A DNA stretch of 64,000 nt from Bacillus ndiopicus (GTDB lineage: Bacteria > Bacillota > Bacilli > Bacillales_A > Planococcaceae), in assembly GCF_000612805.1 (NCBI RefSeq), contig NZ_HG964405.1, forward strand, positions 567,963 to 631,962, given 5' to 3'. The notes under the pieces were generated by a model. It made no database searches. It saw nothing but the letters and a program-made list of their open reading frames with translations, and was not told the DNA's origin. The position numbers and the translations under genes are program-made. Shown here piece after piece: positions 45,080 to 55,279 of the stretch (the first letter of the stretch is position 1; the number at the start of each line of letters is the position of its first letter).

Positions 45080-45116
45080 GGATAGAGGTTGATTCAATAA
45101 TGACTCCAGCTATCCA

Positions 45117-45162
45117 TAAAAATGTCCTAAAGGCTTTTATGGAGCCTTTAGGACATTTTTTT
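45117..45162 (+). terminator. Terminator of the diguanylate cyclase gene
   Basis: AAAAATGTCCTAAAGGCT pairs with AGCCTTTAGGACATTTTT, then further T residues. Confidence 0.88.
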
Positions 45163-45198
45163 AGGAATCAGAAGACAATTCAAAGATGGTGATATCAA

Positions 45199-45867
45199 GT
45201 GAAGAAAATATTGTTAGTGGAAGATGAAAAAAATATTTCGCGTTTTATTGAATTAGAACTAAAGCATGAACAATTTGAAGTGAAGTGCGTGTTCGATGGA
45301 CGGGAAGGTTTATCTGAGGCACTTACAAATAATTATGATTGTGTATTGCTTGATGTCATGTTGCCACAATTAAATGGTATCGAAGTATGTAGACGGGTTC
45401 GCCAACAGTCTGATGTGCCGATTATTTTGTTGACGGCTCGTGACGCAGTAATGGACAGGGTTGCAGGGCTAGATGCCGGTGCAGATGATTATATTGTCAA
45501 GCCATTTGCTATCGAGGAATTACTTGCACGTATACGTTCAATTATGCGGCGTGTTGGAAACCAAACAGTGGACAAGCTTCTTATATGTCGAGATTTAGAA
45601 ATTGATATGGAAGCATATGAAGTAACATTTGAAAATAAAAGGCTCGATTTGACAAAAACCGAGTATGACTTGTTGGTGTTTTTAGCACAAAGTCTAAATA
45701 AAGTATGTACACGTGAGCGCATTTTAGAGGCGGTGTGGGGCTTTGATAGCGAGGTGGAGACAAATGTCGTCGATGTGTATATACGCCATTTGCGCACAAA
45801 GCTGAATACTAGAGAACAGCCTTATATAGAAACTGTGCGTGGCGTTGGCTATGTGATGAGAGGCTGA
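45199..45867 (+). CDS. arlR: OmpR-family response regulator (ArlR-like)
   Basis: A 222-residue two-component regulator. The receiver domain shows the acidic pair VEDE, phospho-acceptor Asp in CVLLDVMLPQLNGIE, the switch Thr in IILLTARD and Lys in YIVKPF. The C-terminal winged helix carries LTKTEYDLLVFLAQS and TNVVDVYIRHLRTKL. It most resembles ArlR of staphylococci and related Bacilli. The sensor kinase gene follows after three bases. The start is GTG. Confidence 0.88.
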   Translation: MKKILLVEDEKNISRFIELELKHEQFEVKCVFDGREGLSEALTNNYDCVLLDVMLPQLNGIEVCRRVRQQSDVPIILLTARDAVMDRVAGLDAGADDYIVKPFAIEELLARIRSIMRRVGNQTVDKLLICRDLEIDMEAYEVTFENKRLDLTKTEYDLLVFLAQSLNKVCTRERILEAVWGFDSEVETNVVDVYIRHLRTKLNTREQPYIETVRGVGYVMRG

Positions 45868-45870
45868 GTA

Positions 45871-47265
45871 ATGAAAAGACTATTTAATCTGTCACTTAAA
45901 GAAAAATGGATGCTTTCGACGGCTATAACAATTTTCATTAGCTATGCGATTATTTGTGTAATTTTATATATCTCTTTGCATACATGGCTATTGAGTAATG
46001 AGGAGCGTAACGCATTAAGAACTGCAGAGGATATTAGCGTGTTTTTTGAAACGCCAGCAATTACAATCCAACAATTGCAGCGTAATACAGGATTGATGAA
46101 AGCAATTACGAATCAGGAACAAACAGTGCGCATTATGAATTTAGATGGAGTAGAGCTTCTTAGCATAAGCCCCCGCGTTGATGATGCGCTTCCAGCAGTG
46201 CCTACAGCAGCAAGCTATGAGGAGTTACTGCGTACAGTAATTCGTAAGACTGCTGTTCAAGGTACGGATGCTTATGTGATTGAGCGCATTGTACAAATTG
46301 GACCATTCCAAGGCTATATGCAATTAATTCATCCACTTACAACATTTCATAAAATGATGCAGTATGTTTTAACAACAATGATTATTGTAGGTATAGGTGC
46401 ATTATTACTCGTTGCATTTATTAGCTATTACTTAGCGAATCGTTTAATTCGCCCACTTCAACAACTACGCGATTCAATGCGACAAGTTCGTGACAAAGGT
46501 TTAACAGAGCGTGAAGCCTTTACTTATCACGCAGACGATGAAATTGGTGATTTGCTAACGATGTATGATTCCATGTTAGAGGAGCTGAATATTTCGTTTA
46601 CACAGCAGCAGCAATTTGTTGCAGATGCGTCACATGAGCTGCGCACACCTATTCAGGCTGTTGAGGGACATTTATCGCTACTCGCACGTTGGGGCAAGAA
46701 CGACCCGCAAATTTTAGATGAATCCATTGAGAGCTCCTTAATTGAAGTGAAAAGAATGAAGAAGATGATTGAGGAGCTATTACAGCTAGCTAGAAGAGAG
46801 CAAGTTGTAATTTCTGAAGCAAACGTTGCCATTGTTTTACCACAAGTTATCAATGAATTAATAACAGTATATCCAGACACTGTATTCAACGTTGAGGAAA
46901 TAGCACACAAGGAATTAGTAGCAATTTCACCTGAAGCGCTTGCACAAATATTGCGCAACATTATTGAAAATGGAATACGATATAATGAAAGCGTTCCTAA
47001 AATTATTATCTCTACAGCACAAATTGATGGTTGCTTTTATATTGAGATTAAGGATAATGGTATAGGGATTGCAGAAGAGCACTTACCGTTTATCTTTGAT
47101 CGTTTTTACCGAGTGGATGAATCACGTCAGCAAAATGGTGGAGGTACTGGACTTGGTTTAAGCATTACAAAAATGCTGGCAACAAAATATAATGTCGAAT
47201 TGAAGGTGCACAGCAAAATTCATCAAGGAACAACATTTTTGTTAAAAATTCCTTTGAAAAAGTGA
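45871..47265 (+). CDS. arlS: Sensor histidine kinase (ArlS-like)
   Basis: A 464-residue membrane kinase with two transmembrane helices (about 15-37 and 168-192) around an extracytoplasmic sensor of about 130 residues. The HAMP domain begins after RLIRPLQQLRDSMRQ. The H-box is FVADASHELRTPIQAVEGHL, the N-box IIENGIRYN, the G-boxes DNGIGIAEEHLPFIFDRFYR and GTGLGLSI. Size and order match ArlS, which in staphylococci controls adhesion and envelope traits. The stimulus is unknown. Confidence 0.88.
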   Translation: MKRLFNLSLKEKWMLSTAITIFISYAIICVILYISLHTWLLSNEERNALRTAEDISVFFETPAITIQQLQRNTGLMKAITNQEQTVRIMNLDGVELLSISPRVDDALPAVPTAASYEELLRTVIRKTAVQGTDAYVIERIVQIGPFQGYMQLIHPLTTFHKMMQYVLTTMIIVGIGALLLVAFISYYLANRLIRPLQQLRDSMRQVRDKGLTEREAFTYHADDEIGDLLTMYDSMLEELNISFTQQQQFVADASHELRTPIQAVEGHLSLLARWGKNDPQILDESIESSLIEVKRMKKMIEELLQLARREQVVISEANVAIVLPQVINELITVYPDTVFNVEEIAHKELVAISPEALAQILRNIIENGIRYNESVPKIIISTAQIDGCFYIEIKDNGIGIAEEHLPFIFDRFYRVDESRQQNGGGTGLGLSITKMLATKYNVELKVHSKIHQGTTFLLKIPLKK

Positions 47266-47510
47266 GGAATTTCGAGAAGATGCTTTCGTTTTTCTATAGT
47301 TAGCTAAAAATTTGACTTATTTATTGAAAAATAGTTGTATTTTTTGTAGAGAGTAGTAAGATTGAAGTGGAAAAATGTTCTCCGCTAAACAATGGAGAAT
47401 ATAAGTATACAAAAATAAATAGGCTCAGCTATTTTTTAAGTAGTAGAGAGCCAAGAAATGTTTATTTTAAAATGGAACTGCCATGCAGGCAAAATTTGGA
47501 GGTTATTTTC

Positions 47511-50330
47511 ATGTCGAACAATGTATTACCTGGTTCCCCTTGGTCAGCGTTTGCAGGCCCTAACTTAGGTTATGTCATGGAGCAATACGACTTATTTCTA
47601 CAATCTCCCGAAGAAGTAGAACCAGCTTTAGTTGAATTGTTCCAACAATACGGAGCGCCTGTTGGAGTAGAAGGTGAAGTTGCTGTAACTGGAGGAGCGG
47701 TTACTTCACAAGCTGATTTTGGCAAAGTGCTAGCTGCAGTAAAACTAGCAGATACAATTCGCTCTTATGGTCATTTAGCTGCAGATATTTACCCATTACA
47801 AAACCGTGCACTTAATACTGCTAAAATCGAAGAAAGCACATTTGGATTAACTCAAGCTGATTTAGCTGAAATTCCAGCTACAGTATTCTTTAAAAATGTA
47901 CCTGCAGGTATTCAAAACGGTCGTGACGCAATTGCTTATTTAAAATCTGTCTACACAGGTAAAATTGCATTTGAATACAACCATGTAGGGACAAATGAAG
48001 AGCGCGAGTGGTTCCAATCTCAAATCGAGTCAGGTGCGTTATCAACAGCAATTTCTACTGATGAAAAGAAAGCGCTATTAGATCGTTTAACACATGTTGA
48101 AAACTTTGAAAAATTCATTCATAAAACATTTGTAGGTCAAAAGCGTTTCTCTGGTGAAGGTTTAGATACACAAATCGTTTTATTTGATGAAATTTTAAAA
48201 ACAGCTGAAGCAAAAAATGTGAAAAATGTACGCATCGGTATGGCTCACCGTGGACGTTTAAATGTATTAACACATATTTTAAACAAGCCATACGATATGA
48301 TGTTCTCTGATTTTGCACACGTTTCAAATGATTTATTTATGCCGGAGCATGGACGTTTACAAATTACAAAAGGCTGGACTGGCGACGTAAAATACCATAT
48401 GGGTGCATCTTATGTACGCGATTCAGGAATGAATGTAAAGCTTGCTTATAACCCATCTCACCTAGAAATCGGTAATCCAGTAGTGCTAGGCTCAACTCGT
48501 GCGACACAAGATGATGTATTCGCTAACGGACGTGCCAAGCATGACGCTACTTCAGGATTAGGTATTTTAGTGCATGGTGACGCAGCATTCCCAGGTCAAG
48601 GTATCGTAACTGAAGTAATGAACTTTGCGAAAACAGAAGGCTTTACAACTGGCGGTACAATTCATATTATTGCGAACAACATGATCGGGTTTACTACAGA
48701 GCTATATGATTCTCGTTCATCAAATTATTCATCAGACCCTGCTAAAGGCTATGATATTCCTGTTATTCATGTGAATGCAGATCACCCAGAGGCAGTAGCA
48801 CAAGTTGGTCGCTTTGCAGCAGAATACCGTCAAAAATTCGGTAAAGATATTATTGTTGATTTAATTGGTTACCGTCGTCATGGTCATAATGAAACGGATG
48901 ACCCAACTGTAACAAACCCTGAAACTTATAAATTAGTATCAAAGCATGATCCAGTGCGTGCACTTTATGGCGCAAAATTAGTTGCTGAGGGAATTGTAAC
49001 TGAGGAAGAAGTAAAAGCGCTTGACAGTGCTGCATACGCAGAGATGCAAGCTGCATATGATCATGTGAAGGAAATGGCAGAAAAAGATGAGCATAAGCAT
49101 CTTGAAATGCCAGAGGAATTAAAAGTAGACTTCCCACAAATCGACACAACGACAAGTGTTGAACGTTTACAAGCAATTAACGAAGATTTACTAGTATTCG
49201 CAGAAGGCTTTGAGCCACAAAACAAACTAGGTAAAATTTTAGAAAAACGCCGTGATGCATTTGCTACTGGCAAAATTGACTGGGGTCATGCAGAAACATT
49301 AGCATTTGCTACAATGCTTCAAGATGGCACGCCGATTCGTTTCACTGGTCAAGATGCACAGCGCGGTACGTTCTCTCAACGTCATTTAGTATTACATGAC
49401 AAAAACAATGGTAACGAATTTACGCCATTGCACCATGTTCAAGGTACAAACGCCTCATTCTCAGTATATAACTCACCTTTAACAGAGGCTGGAGTAGTTG
49501 GCTTTGAATACGGCTATACTTTAGAAAATGACAATGTGTTAACAGTTTGGGAGGCACAATTTGGTGACTTTGCAAACATGGCACAAGCAATGTTTGATAA
49601 CTTCATTTCAGGTGCTCGTGCAAAATGGGGGCAAAAATCAGGCTTAGTCCTTCTTTTACCGCATGGTTATGAAGGTCAAGGTCCTGAGCACTCATCAAGC
49701 CGTATTGAGCGTTATTTACAAATGGCTGCTGAAAATAACTGGTTTGTTGCGAACTGTTCAAATGCAGGGAACTACTACCATTTACTACGTCGTCAGGCGG
49801 CATTGTTAGGCACTGAGGGTGTACGCCCATTAGTTGTGGCATCACCAAAATATTTATTACGTCATCCTTTAGCAGCTGCTAATGCTGAGCAATTAGCAGA
49901 CGGCTCATTCCAAGAAATCATTGAACAACCTGGTCTAGGCACGAAGCCTGAAGCAGTAGAGCGTATCGTCTTAGGTACAGGTAAAGTGATGATTGATTTA
50001 GCAGACCGTGTGAAAGATGGAGAAGGCTTTGAACACTTACACATCGTTCGGGTAGAGCAATTATATCCATTCCCAAGTGCACAACTTGCTAATATAATTG
50101 CGCAATATCCAAACGCGAAAGAAGTTGTTTGGGTACAAGAAGAGCCGAAAAACCAAGGTTACTGGAACTATGCAATTGAAAAATTATATGAGCTTTCAGA
50201 AGGCAAAAAACTACGCTATGTAGGTCGTCCTGCAATGAGTTCAACATCTGAAGGTGATGCAGATGCTCATAAAGAAGCACAAGCAGCAATTATTGCAGAA
50301 GCCGTAACAGAGGCAGCAAAAGTAAAATAA
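47511..50330 (+). CDS. odhA: 2-oxoglutarate dehydrogenase E1 component
   Basis: A 939-residue thiamine-diphosphate enzyme that decarboxylates 2-oxoglutarate in the TCA cycle. Visible motifs are the N-terminal E2-binding SPWSAFAGPNLGYVMEQYD, IGMAHRGRLNVLTHILNKP, the cofactor motif GDAAFPGQGIVTEVMN and DLIGYRRHGHNETDDP, and the pyrimidine-domain FTGQDAQRGTFSQRHLVLHD. The ATG at 47511 follows TTGGAGG; the open frame extends 48 codons further upstream without conservation. The E2 gene odhB follows. Confidence 0.96.
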   Translation: MSNNVLPGSPWSAFAGPNLGYVMEQYDLFLQSPEEVEPALVELFQQYGAPVGVEGEVAVTGGAVTSQADFGKVLAAVKLADTIRSYGHLAADIYPLQNRALNTAKIEESTFGLTQADLAEIPATVFFKNVPAGIQNGRDAIAYLKSVYTGKIAFEYNHVGTNEEREWFQSQIESGALSTAISTDEKKALLDRLTHVENFEKFIHKTFVGQKRFSGEGLDTQIVLFDEILKTAEAKNVKNVRIGMAHRGRLNVLTHILNKPYDMMFSDFAHVSNDLFMPEHGRLQITKGWTGDVKYHMGASYVRDSGMNVKLAYNPSHLEIGNPVVLGSTRATQDDVFANGRAKHDATSGLGILVHGDAAFPGQGIVTEVMNFAKTEGFTTGGTIHIIANNMIGFTTELYDSRSSNYSSDPAKGYDIPVIHVNADHPEAVAQVGRFAAEYRQKFGKDIIVDLIGYRRHGHNETDDPTVTNPETYKLVSKHDPVRALYGAKLVAEGIVTEEEVKALDSAAYAEMQAAYDHVKEMAEKDEHKHLEMPEELKVDFPQIDTTTSVERLQAINEDLLVFAEGFEPQNKLGKILEKRRDAFATGKIDWGHAETLAFATMLQDGTPIRFTGQDAQRGTFSQRHLVLHDKNNGNEFTPLHHVQGTNASFSVYNSPLTEAGVVGFEYGYTLENDNVLTVWEAQFGDFANMAQAMFDNFISGARAKWGQKSGLVLLLPHGYEGQGPEHSSSRIERYLQMAAENNWFVANCSNAGNYYHLLRRQAALLGTEGVRPLVVASPKYLLRHPLAAANAEQLADGSFQEIIEQPGLGTKPEAVERIVLGTGKVMIDLADRVKDGEGFEHLHIVRVEQLYPFPSAQLANIIAQYPNAKEVVWVQEEPKNQGYWNYAIEKLYELSEGKKLRYVGRPAMSSTSEGDADAHKEAQAAIIAEAVTEAAKVK

Positions 50331-50420
50331 TAGTATAATGTTGTTAGATGCAAGAATAGGCTACTAGCCTTGTGTGCAGTAGCCTTTCTATATGTTGTTT
50401 AATTAAAGGAGGAAATGAAA

Positions 50421-51665
50421 GTGGCTGAAATTAAAGTCCCTGAATTAGCAGAATCGATTACAGAAGGTACAATTGCCCAGTGGGTGAAAAAAGTTGGAGA
50501 CCGCGTTGAAAAAGGCGAGTTTATCGTTGAATTAGAAACAGATAAAGTAAACGCAGAAATTATTTCTGAAGAAGCAGGTGTATTAACACAAATTCTTGCT
50601 GCAGAAGGCGATACTGTGCTTGTTGGACAAGTAATCGCAGTAGTAGAAGCAGGTGAAGGCGCTGCTCCAGCACCAGCAGCACAAGAAGCTACACCAGCAC
50701 CAGCAGCTCCTGCTGTGGAAGCACCAAAAGCTCCTGCAACACCAGCTCCAGTTGTTGAAACAACTTCAAATGAGCGTGTAGTAGCTAGCCCAGCAGCTCG
50801 TAAATTAGCGCGTGAAAAAGGTATCGATTTAGCGGCTGTATCTCCAGTAGATCCACAAGGTCGCGTTCGCGTTCAAGACGTAGCAGCACATGGTACAGCG
50901 CCAGTTGCAGCACCTGTAGCAGCTCAAACAGGCGGCCCAGTTGTATTTGCTCCAGCAGCAGAAACTGACCGTGTGACAATTGAAAAAATGTCTCGTCGCC
51001 GTCAAACAATTGCAAAACGTTTATTAGAAGTTAAGCAATCAACAGCGATGTTAACAACATTTAACGAAATTGATATGACAAACGTTATGGCATTACGTAA
51101 ACGCAAACTAGAGCAGTTCGTAAAAGATAACGATATTAAACTAGGCTTCATGTCATTCTTCACAAAAGCGGTTGTAGCAGCACTTAAGAAATACCCTTAT
51201 GTAAATGCACAAATCGTTGGTGATGAAATCCATTTAAACAACTTCTTTGATATCGGTATTGCGGTATCTACTGAAGAAGGTTTAGTAGTTCCTGTAGTAC
51301 GTGATGCAAACAGCAAAAACTTTGCAGAAATCGAGAAGAGCATTGCGGAGCTTGCAGGGAAAGCACGCGACAAAAAATTAGGCTTAAACGACATGGCAGG
51401 CGGTTCATTCACTATTACTAATGGTGGTGTATTCGGTTCGTTAATGTCAACACCAATTATGAATGGTACACAAGCTGGTATTTTAGGTATGCACTCAATC
51501 GTTCAACGCCCAGTAGCGATTAACGGTGAGGTTCAAATCCGCCCAATGATGTACGTGGCATTATCATATGACCACCGTATTATCGATGGTAAAGATTCAG
51601 TTGGCTTCTTAAAAACTGTTAAAGAGTATATCGAGAACCCAGAAGATTTATTATTAAATTCTTAA
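50421..51665 (+). CDS. odhB: Dihydrolipoyllysine succinyltransferase (E2 of 2-oxoglutarate dehydrogenase)
   Basis: A 414-residue acyltransferase core of the same complex. The lipoyl domain (1-78) carries the lipoylated lysine in [10 protein letters not shown]. An A/P-rich linker (about 80-120), a peripheral subunit-binding domain ([20 protein letters not shown]) and the catalytic domain with [13 protein letters not shown] at its end follow. I use the GTG at 50421, giving [12 protein letters not shown] as in B. subtilis OdhB; the ATG two codons earlier touches the GGAGG site. No lipoamide dehydrogenase gene is nearby. Confidence 0.95.
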   Translation: MAEIKVPELAESITEGTIAQWVKKVGDRVEKGEFIVELETDKVNAEIISEEAGVLTQILAAEGDTVLVGQVIAVVEAGEGAAPAPAAQEATPAPAAPAVEAPKAPATPAPVVETTSNERVVASPAARKLAREKGIDLAAVSPVDPQGRVRVQDVAAHGTAPVAAPVAAQTGGPVVFAPAAETDRVTIEKMSRRRQTIAKRLLEVKQSTAMLTTFNEIDMTNVMALRKRKLEQFVKDNDIKLGFMSFFTKAVVAALKKYPYVNAQIVGDEIHLNNFFDIGIAVSTEEGLVVPVVRDANSKNFAEIEKSIAELAGKARDKKLGLNDMAGGSFTITNGGVFGSLMSTPIMNGTQAGILGMHSIVQRPVAINGEVQIRPMMYVALSYDHRIIDGKDSVGFLKTVKEYIENPEDLLLNS

Positions 51666-51671
51666 TAAAAT

Positions 51672-51706
51672 AAAAGCAGTCAGGCAAACCGCCTGACTGC
51701 TTTTTT
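51672..51706 (+). terminator. Terminator of odhB
   Basis: AAAAGCAGTCAGGC pairs with GCCTGACTGCTTTT around AAACC, then TT. Confidence 0.9.
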
Positions 51707-51815
51707 GTAAGAAAAAAGTCCCGTTTCGCCCAAGCAATGCCGAAATTCGCTCATTGAGGGTAAGGTGGACTTGAAATCGATTTGATGCTTTTTTTAAATT
51801 CAAAGATAAATGATA

Positions 51816-51844
51816 TTGACAATGATTATTTCATAGTATAATAT
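51816..51844 (+). promoter_or_regulatory. Promoter of the lysine-riboswitch transcript
   Basis: A perfect -35 TTGACA (51816-51821) and TAATAT (51839-51844) are 17 bases apart; TATAAT two bases earlier is an alternative -10 at 15-base spacing. Confidence 0.65.
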
Positions 51845-51881
51845 ATTACCTAATAACTTTATAAAAATACCTCACGTTCTA

Positions 51882-52065
51882 GTGAGGTAGAGGCGCGATA
51901 TTTAATAGTTTTTCATGGAGTTTTGAGCAACAGTGAAATGAAGAAGAAGGAAATATCGCCGAAGTGTATCGGAGAGCTCGCATTCGATATGCTGGGTCTG
52001 TAGTGAATAACTGCAGGACTGTCTTGGGTATTTCTTTCCAGCTTACTCAAGTTGCGCTATCTCAA
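51882..52065 (+). ncRNA. Lysine riboswitch (L-box) aptamer
   Basis: The conserved core is clear: GTAGAGGCGCGATATTT, then GAAATATCGCCGAAG, GCTGGGTCTG, GCAGGACTGTC and the closing GCGCTATCTCA, which pairs with TGAGGTAGAGGCGC near the 5' end. This matches the lysine-sensing leaders of lysC and of lysine transporter genes in Bacilli. An expression-platform terminator follows at 52109. It should switch off the downstream importer genes when lysine is plentiful. Confidence 0.92.
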
Positions 52066-52108
52066 CAATGGAACTAAGAGGATTTGGGCTTTTATTTTAT
52101 TAAATTAC

Positions 52109-52139
52109 AGCGACCTAAAATTCTTTAGGTCGCTTTTTT
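52109..52139 (+). terminator. Riboswitch expression-platform terminator
   Basis: AGCGACCTAAA pairs with TTTAGGTCGCT around an ATTC-type loop, then T6. It lies 46 bases before the binding-protein start, as expected for a ligand-controlled terminator. Confidence 0.88.
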
Positions 52140-52184
52140 GTATATGAGAAAGCCCAGAAAATTAATAAAAAGGGGAAATTTAAC

Positions 52185-53033
52185 ATGAGTAAAAAATGGT
52201 TATTGTTACTTGTTGCGATGTTAACAGCTATGGTTCTAGTTGCATGCGGCAATGGAGAAAAAGAAGGAGCATCTTCATCGGAAGGTGGAGATGGGAAAAA
52301 GGTTTTAAAGGTTGGTATGGAAGCGGGCTATCCACCGTTTAACTGGACACAGCAAACAGATGCAAATGGTGCAGTAAAACTTAGCGGCTCTGCTGAATAC
52401 GCGGGCGGTTATGACGTGCAAGTTGCGAAAAAAATTGCTGATGAACTTGGTATGGAGCTAGAAATTGTTAAAACAGAATGGGACGGCTTAGTGCCAGCAT
52501 TACAATCTGGTGTTGTAGATGCGATTATTGCGGGGATGAGCCCAACAGCAGAACGTAAACAATCAATCGACTTCACATCAAATTACTATACATCTGATTT
52601 TGTCATTGTTGTGAAAAAGGGCAGCCCATATGAAAATGCTAAAACATTAGCGGATTTCTCAGGAGCAAAAATTACGTCACAACTGAATACTTCAAACTAT
52701 TTAGTAATCGACCAAATTCCAGGTGTTAAAAAAGAAGTAGCGATGGATAGCTTCCCAGCAATGCGTGTAGCAGTTGAATCAGGCGCAATTGATGGCTATG
52801 TAGCAGAGCGTCCAGAAGCGATTTCCGCTGCAATGGCAAATAAAAATTTCGCATATGCTGATTTAGAAGAGGGCTTTGTAACAGACCCTGGTGCTACAGA
52901 TGTTGCAATTGGCGTACGTAGAGGCTATGAGCTTACGGATAAAATGAGTGAGATTTTAGACAGTATTTCAGCGGATGAGCGCCAAAAATTAATGGAAGAA
53001 GCTATTGCTAACCAACCAGCATCTGCTGAGTAG
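52185..53033 (+). CDS. Amino-acid ABC importer, substrate-binding lipoprotein (probably lysine)
   Basis: A 282-residue lipoprotein with lipobox LVACGN (cysteine at about 21). The solute-binding family 3 fold is shown by KVGMEAGYPPFNWTQQ, GYDVQVAKKIADELGMELE, WDGLVPALQSGVVDAIIAGM and ERKQSIDFTSNYY. The lysine riboswitch just upstream makes lysine, or a basic amino acid, the likely substrate. A hairpin after the gene (53155-53202) could lower expression of the permease relative to the binding protein. Confidence 0.9.
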   Translation: MSKKWLLLLVAMLTAMVLVACGNGEKEGASSSEGGDGKKVLKVGMEAGYPPFNWTQQTDANGAVKLSGSAEYAGGYDVQVAKKIADELGMELEIVKTEWDGLVPALQSGVVDAIIAGMSPTAERKQSIDFTSNYYTSDFVIVVKKGSPYENAKTLADFSGAKITSQLNTSNYLVIDQIPGVKKEVAMDSFPAMRVAVESGAIDGYVAERPEAISAAMANKNFAYADLEEGFVTDPGATDVAIGVRRGYELTDKMSEILDSISADERQKLMEEAIANQPASAE

Positions 53034-53154
53034 CAAACAAGTTAAGTTCATCTAGGGTATTTAGAAAGTATGTATTATTTACTTTCAATGTAACCAATTA
53101 AGCTTCGGTATAATTGTATCCTGATTTTTTGAACTTGCGAGAGAAACTTCTTCA

Positions 53155-53202
53155 AAAAGGGTGAGGGGGTGTCTAAAATGACTTTTCAGGCACTCCCTTT
53201 TA
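53155..53202 (+). terminator. Hairpin between binding-protein and permease genes
   Basis: AAAAGGG and GGGTGTCT pair with AGGCACTCCCTTTT in an imperfect stem. It lies in the 203-base gap inside the importer operon, with only a modest T-tract, so it may be a partial terminator or a processing site. Confidence 0.6.
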
Positions 53203-53236
53203 TAGATAATAACGGCTTGCTGTTAGGAGGATATTT

Positions 53237-53968
53237 ATGAATTTAGAAACGATTATTTCAATTTTGCAAAATAGCTGGCCGATGTTTTTACGCGGTGCAT
53301 ATATGACACTTGCTATTGCGGTTATTAGTACAATTATTGGTGCGTTTATCGGATTTTTTATCGGTATTATGCATACAATTCCAATGAAATCATTGTCATT
53401 GAAAACGGTATTGTTAAAAATCGGTAATTTTCTTTTAACATGCTATGTAGAAATTTTCCGTGGTACACCAATGATTGTACAAGCAATGGTTGTATTTTAT
53501 GGTCTATATGCGTATGGCATTGAATTAAATCGCTTTGTTGCAGCACTTGTAGTTGTTGGTTTAAATACAGGGGCATATATGGCTGAAATTGTTCGTGGTG
53601 GTATTGTATCAGTTGATAAAGGGCAATATGAGGCTGCACAAGCAATCGGGATGAATCATGTTCAAACAATGATTTATGTTGTACTACCACAAGTTGCTCG
53701 TAATATTTTACCGGCAACAGGAAATCAATTAATAATGAATATTAAAGATTCAGCCGTATTGAGTGTTATTAGTGTAGCAGAATTATTTTTCCAAACGAAA
53801 TCTGTGGGAGGCGCGAATTTTAAATATGCGGAGTCCTTTTTAATAGCAAGTATTATGTACCTTATTATGACATTTACAGCGACACGCCTTTTACGTGTAA
53901 TGGAGCGTAGGCTAGATGGTCCAAATGCCTATAAAGTAGATAAAGAAAGTGAGGGGCAAATACAGTGA
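53237..53968 (+). CDS. Amino-acid ABC importer, permease
   Basis: A 243-residue membrane protein of the HisM/GlnP type with about five helices. The family signatures are [20 protein letters not shown], and the coupling loop [20 protein letters not shown] followed by [12 protein letters not shown]. It forms the channel for the amino acid captured by the upstream lipoprotein. It starts after TTAGGAGG and overlaps the ATPase gene by four bases. Confidence 0.93.
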   Translation: MNLETIISILQNSWPMFLRGAYMTLAIAVISTIIGAFIGFFIGIMHTIPMKSLSLKTVLLKIGNFLLTCYVEIFRGTPMIVQAMVVFYGLYAYGIELNRFVAALVVVGLNTGAYMAEIVRGGIVSVDKGQYEAAQAIGMNHVQTMIYVVLPQVARNILPATGNQLIMNIKDSAVLSVISVAELFFQTKSVGGANFKYAESFLIASIMYLIMTFTATRLLRVMERRLDGPNAYKVDKESEGQIQ

Positions 53969-54702
53969 CAAATGTTATTGAAATTAAAAACTTAAGCAAA
54001 TCATTTGGCTCTCATGAAGTATTACGCGATGTGAATTTTTCAGTAAAAAAAGGTGAGGTTGTATGTTTAATTGGCTCATCTGGCTCAGGTAAATCAACGC
54101 TTTTACGCTGTGTCAATTTATTGGAAACACCTTCAGGAGGCAATATTATTTACAACGGTGAAAATATTTTAGATAGCAAGCATAATGTGGAGCAATATCG
54201 CACGCATTTAGGTATGGTATTTCAGCAATTTAATCTATTTAATAATTTAAATGTTATCGATAATTGTACTGTTGGTCAGCAAAAGGTTTTAAAAAGGAGC
54301 AAGGCAGAAGCTATCGAGAAGGCAATGAAATATTTAGAAGTCGTTGGCATGGCACAATATAAAAATGCGAAGCCTCGCCAGCTATCTGGTGGACAAAAAC
54401 AGCGCGTAGCGATTGCCCGTGCATTAGCAATGGACCCAGATGTTATGTTGTTTGATGAGCCGACATCGGCATTAGACCCTGAAATGGTGGGGGAAGTATT
54501 AAAAGTAATGCGTATGCTTGCGAGTCAGGGAAATACAATGTTAATTGTGACACATGAAATGGAGTTTGCACGTGAAGTAGCGGATCGCATTGTCTTTATG
54601 GATAAAGGCGTTATTGTTGAGGAGGGCCACCCAGACCAAGTGCTTGTTAATCCTCAGCATGAACGCACAAAGGAGTTTTTAAAGCGTACTTTGAAAAGCT
54701 GA
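53965..54702 (+). CDS. Amino-acid ABC importer, ATP-binding protein
   Basis: A 245-residue ATPase of the GlnQ/HisP family. Walker A is GSSGSGKST (about 38), the signature is [15 protein letters not shown], Walker B is [13 protein letters not shown] and the switch histidine is in [12 protein letters not shown]. It powers the importer and overlaps the permease gene (start GTG). The final codons and stop lie inside a perfect 30-base palindrome that may act as terminator. Confidence 0.94.
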   Translation: MTNVIEIKNLSKSFGSHEVLRDVNFSVKKGEVVCLIGSSGSGKSTLLRCVNLLETPSGGNIIYNGENILDSKHNVEQYRTHLGMVFQQFNLFNNLNVIDNCTVGQQKVLKRSKAEAIEKAMKYLEVVGMAQYKNAKPRQLSGGQKQRVAIARALAMDPDVMLFDEPTSALDPEMVGEVLKVMRMLASQGNTMLIVTHEMEFAREVADRIVFMDKGVIVEEGHPDQVLVNPQHERTKEFLKRTLKS

Positions 54703-54720
54703 TATATATCAGCTTTTCAA
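54691..54720. terminator. Perfect palindrome over the importer stop codon
   Basis: TTGAAAAGCTGATAT and its exact complement meet with no loop; the TGA stop at 54700-54702 is inside. It has only short T/A runs, so termination in either direction is possible but not certain. Confidence 0.6.
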
Positions 54721-54737
54721 TATGTATAGTGACGTGT

Positions 54738-54827
54738 CTAACGTCTAGAGTTCCATTCAGAAATGATAATGAAAACAATAGCAAAAGCAATTGCTAAAGC
54801 CCAAAACCAGCTTGGTATGCTTGACAT
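54738..54827 (-). CDS. Small membrane protein, 29 residues
   Basis: A very short gene, MSSIPSWFWALAIAFAIV followed by a few more hydrophobic residues and the tail SEWNSRR. It is one transmembrane helix with a basic C-terminus. The ATG has a GAGGTG site seven bases upstream, which is why I accept it. It resembles short single-helix proteins of Bacilli, but I cannot name a family. It lies between the importer operon and the DUF6501 gene. Confidence 0.6.
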   Translation of the reverse strand: MSSIPSWFWALAIAFAIVFIIISEWNSRR

Positions 54828-55075
54828 AGTATTCACCTCATGTATTATTTTAACATGCTTGTAAAATCGCTTCAAACAAGTGCTAACGAAAGTTAAATTA
54901 TTTGTGTGAAATGCTATCATTAAGGAAAAAAATCGTATAAAATAATAGGGAAATCAATTACACCTTGATAAATTCTCGTTCAGATTTTTGGTACTCGTGC
55001 AGGGAGTCCTCTTCAGAATCTGTGACATTTATAGAAACAAGGTAAATGTTAAGCAAATAAAGTGAGGTTTCGTTC

Positions 55076-55273
55076 ATGTTACATTTAAAATGGAAAGATG
55101 CGCCTACAATTCGCACGGTGAAATGTGTGCATACAAATGCAGCAAAATATTTAGTATCAAATGTACTAACAGTCGGAAAAGAATACGAAGTAAAAAATGA
55201 AACTGAGGAATTTCTATTTGTAGTAGACAACACAGGAAAAGTTGGAGGCTATTACAAAGATTATTTTGAGTAA
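55076..55273 (+). CDS. DUF6501 family small protein
   Basis: A 65-residue soluble protein: HLKWKDAPTIRTVKCVHTNA, YLVSNVLTVGKEYEVKNETE and VVDNTGKVGGYYKDYFE. It matches small conserved Bacillaceae proteins of DUF6501, of unknown function. A GTGAGG ribosome site and a strong terminator downstream support a single-gene unit. Confidence 0.82.
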   Translation: MLHLKWKDAPTIRTVKCVHTNAAKYLVSNVLTVGKEYEVKNETEEFLFVVDNTGKVGGYYKDYFE

Positions 55274-55279
55274 TTATCA

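Noticed and set aside
47367..47510. 48-codon upstream extension of odhA
   Set aside because: Not similar to E1 proteins, and the ATG at 47511 has a strong ribosome site and the normal N-terminus.
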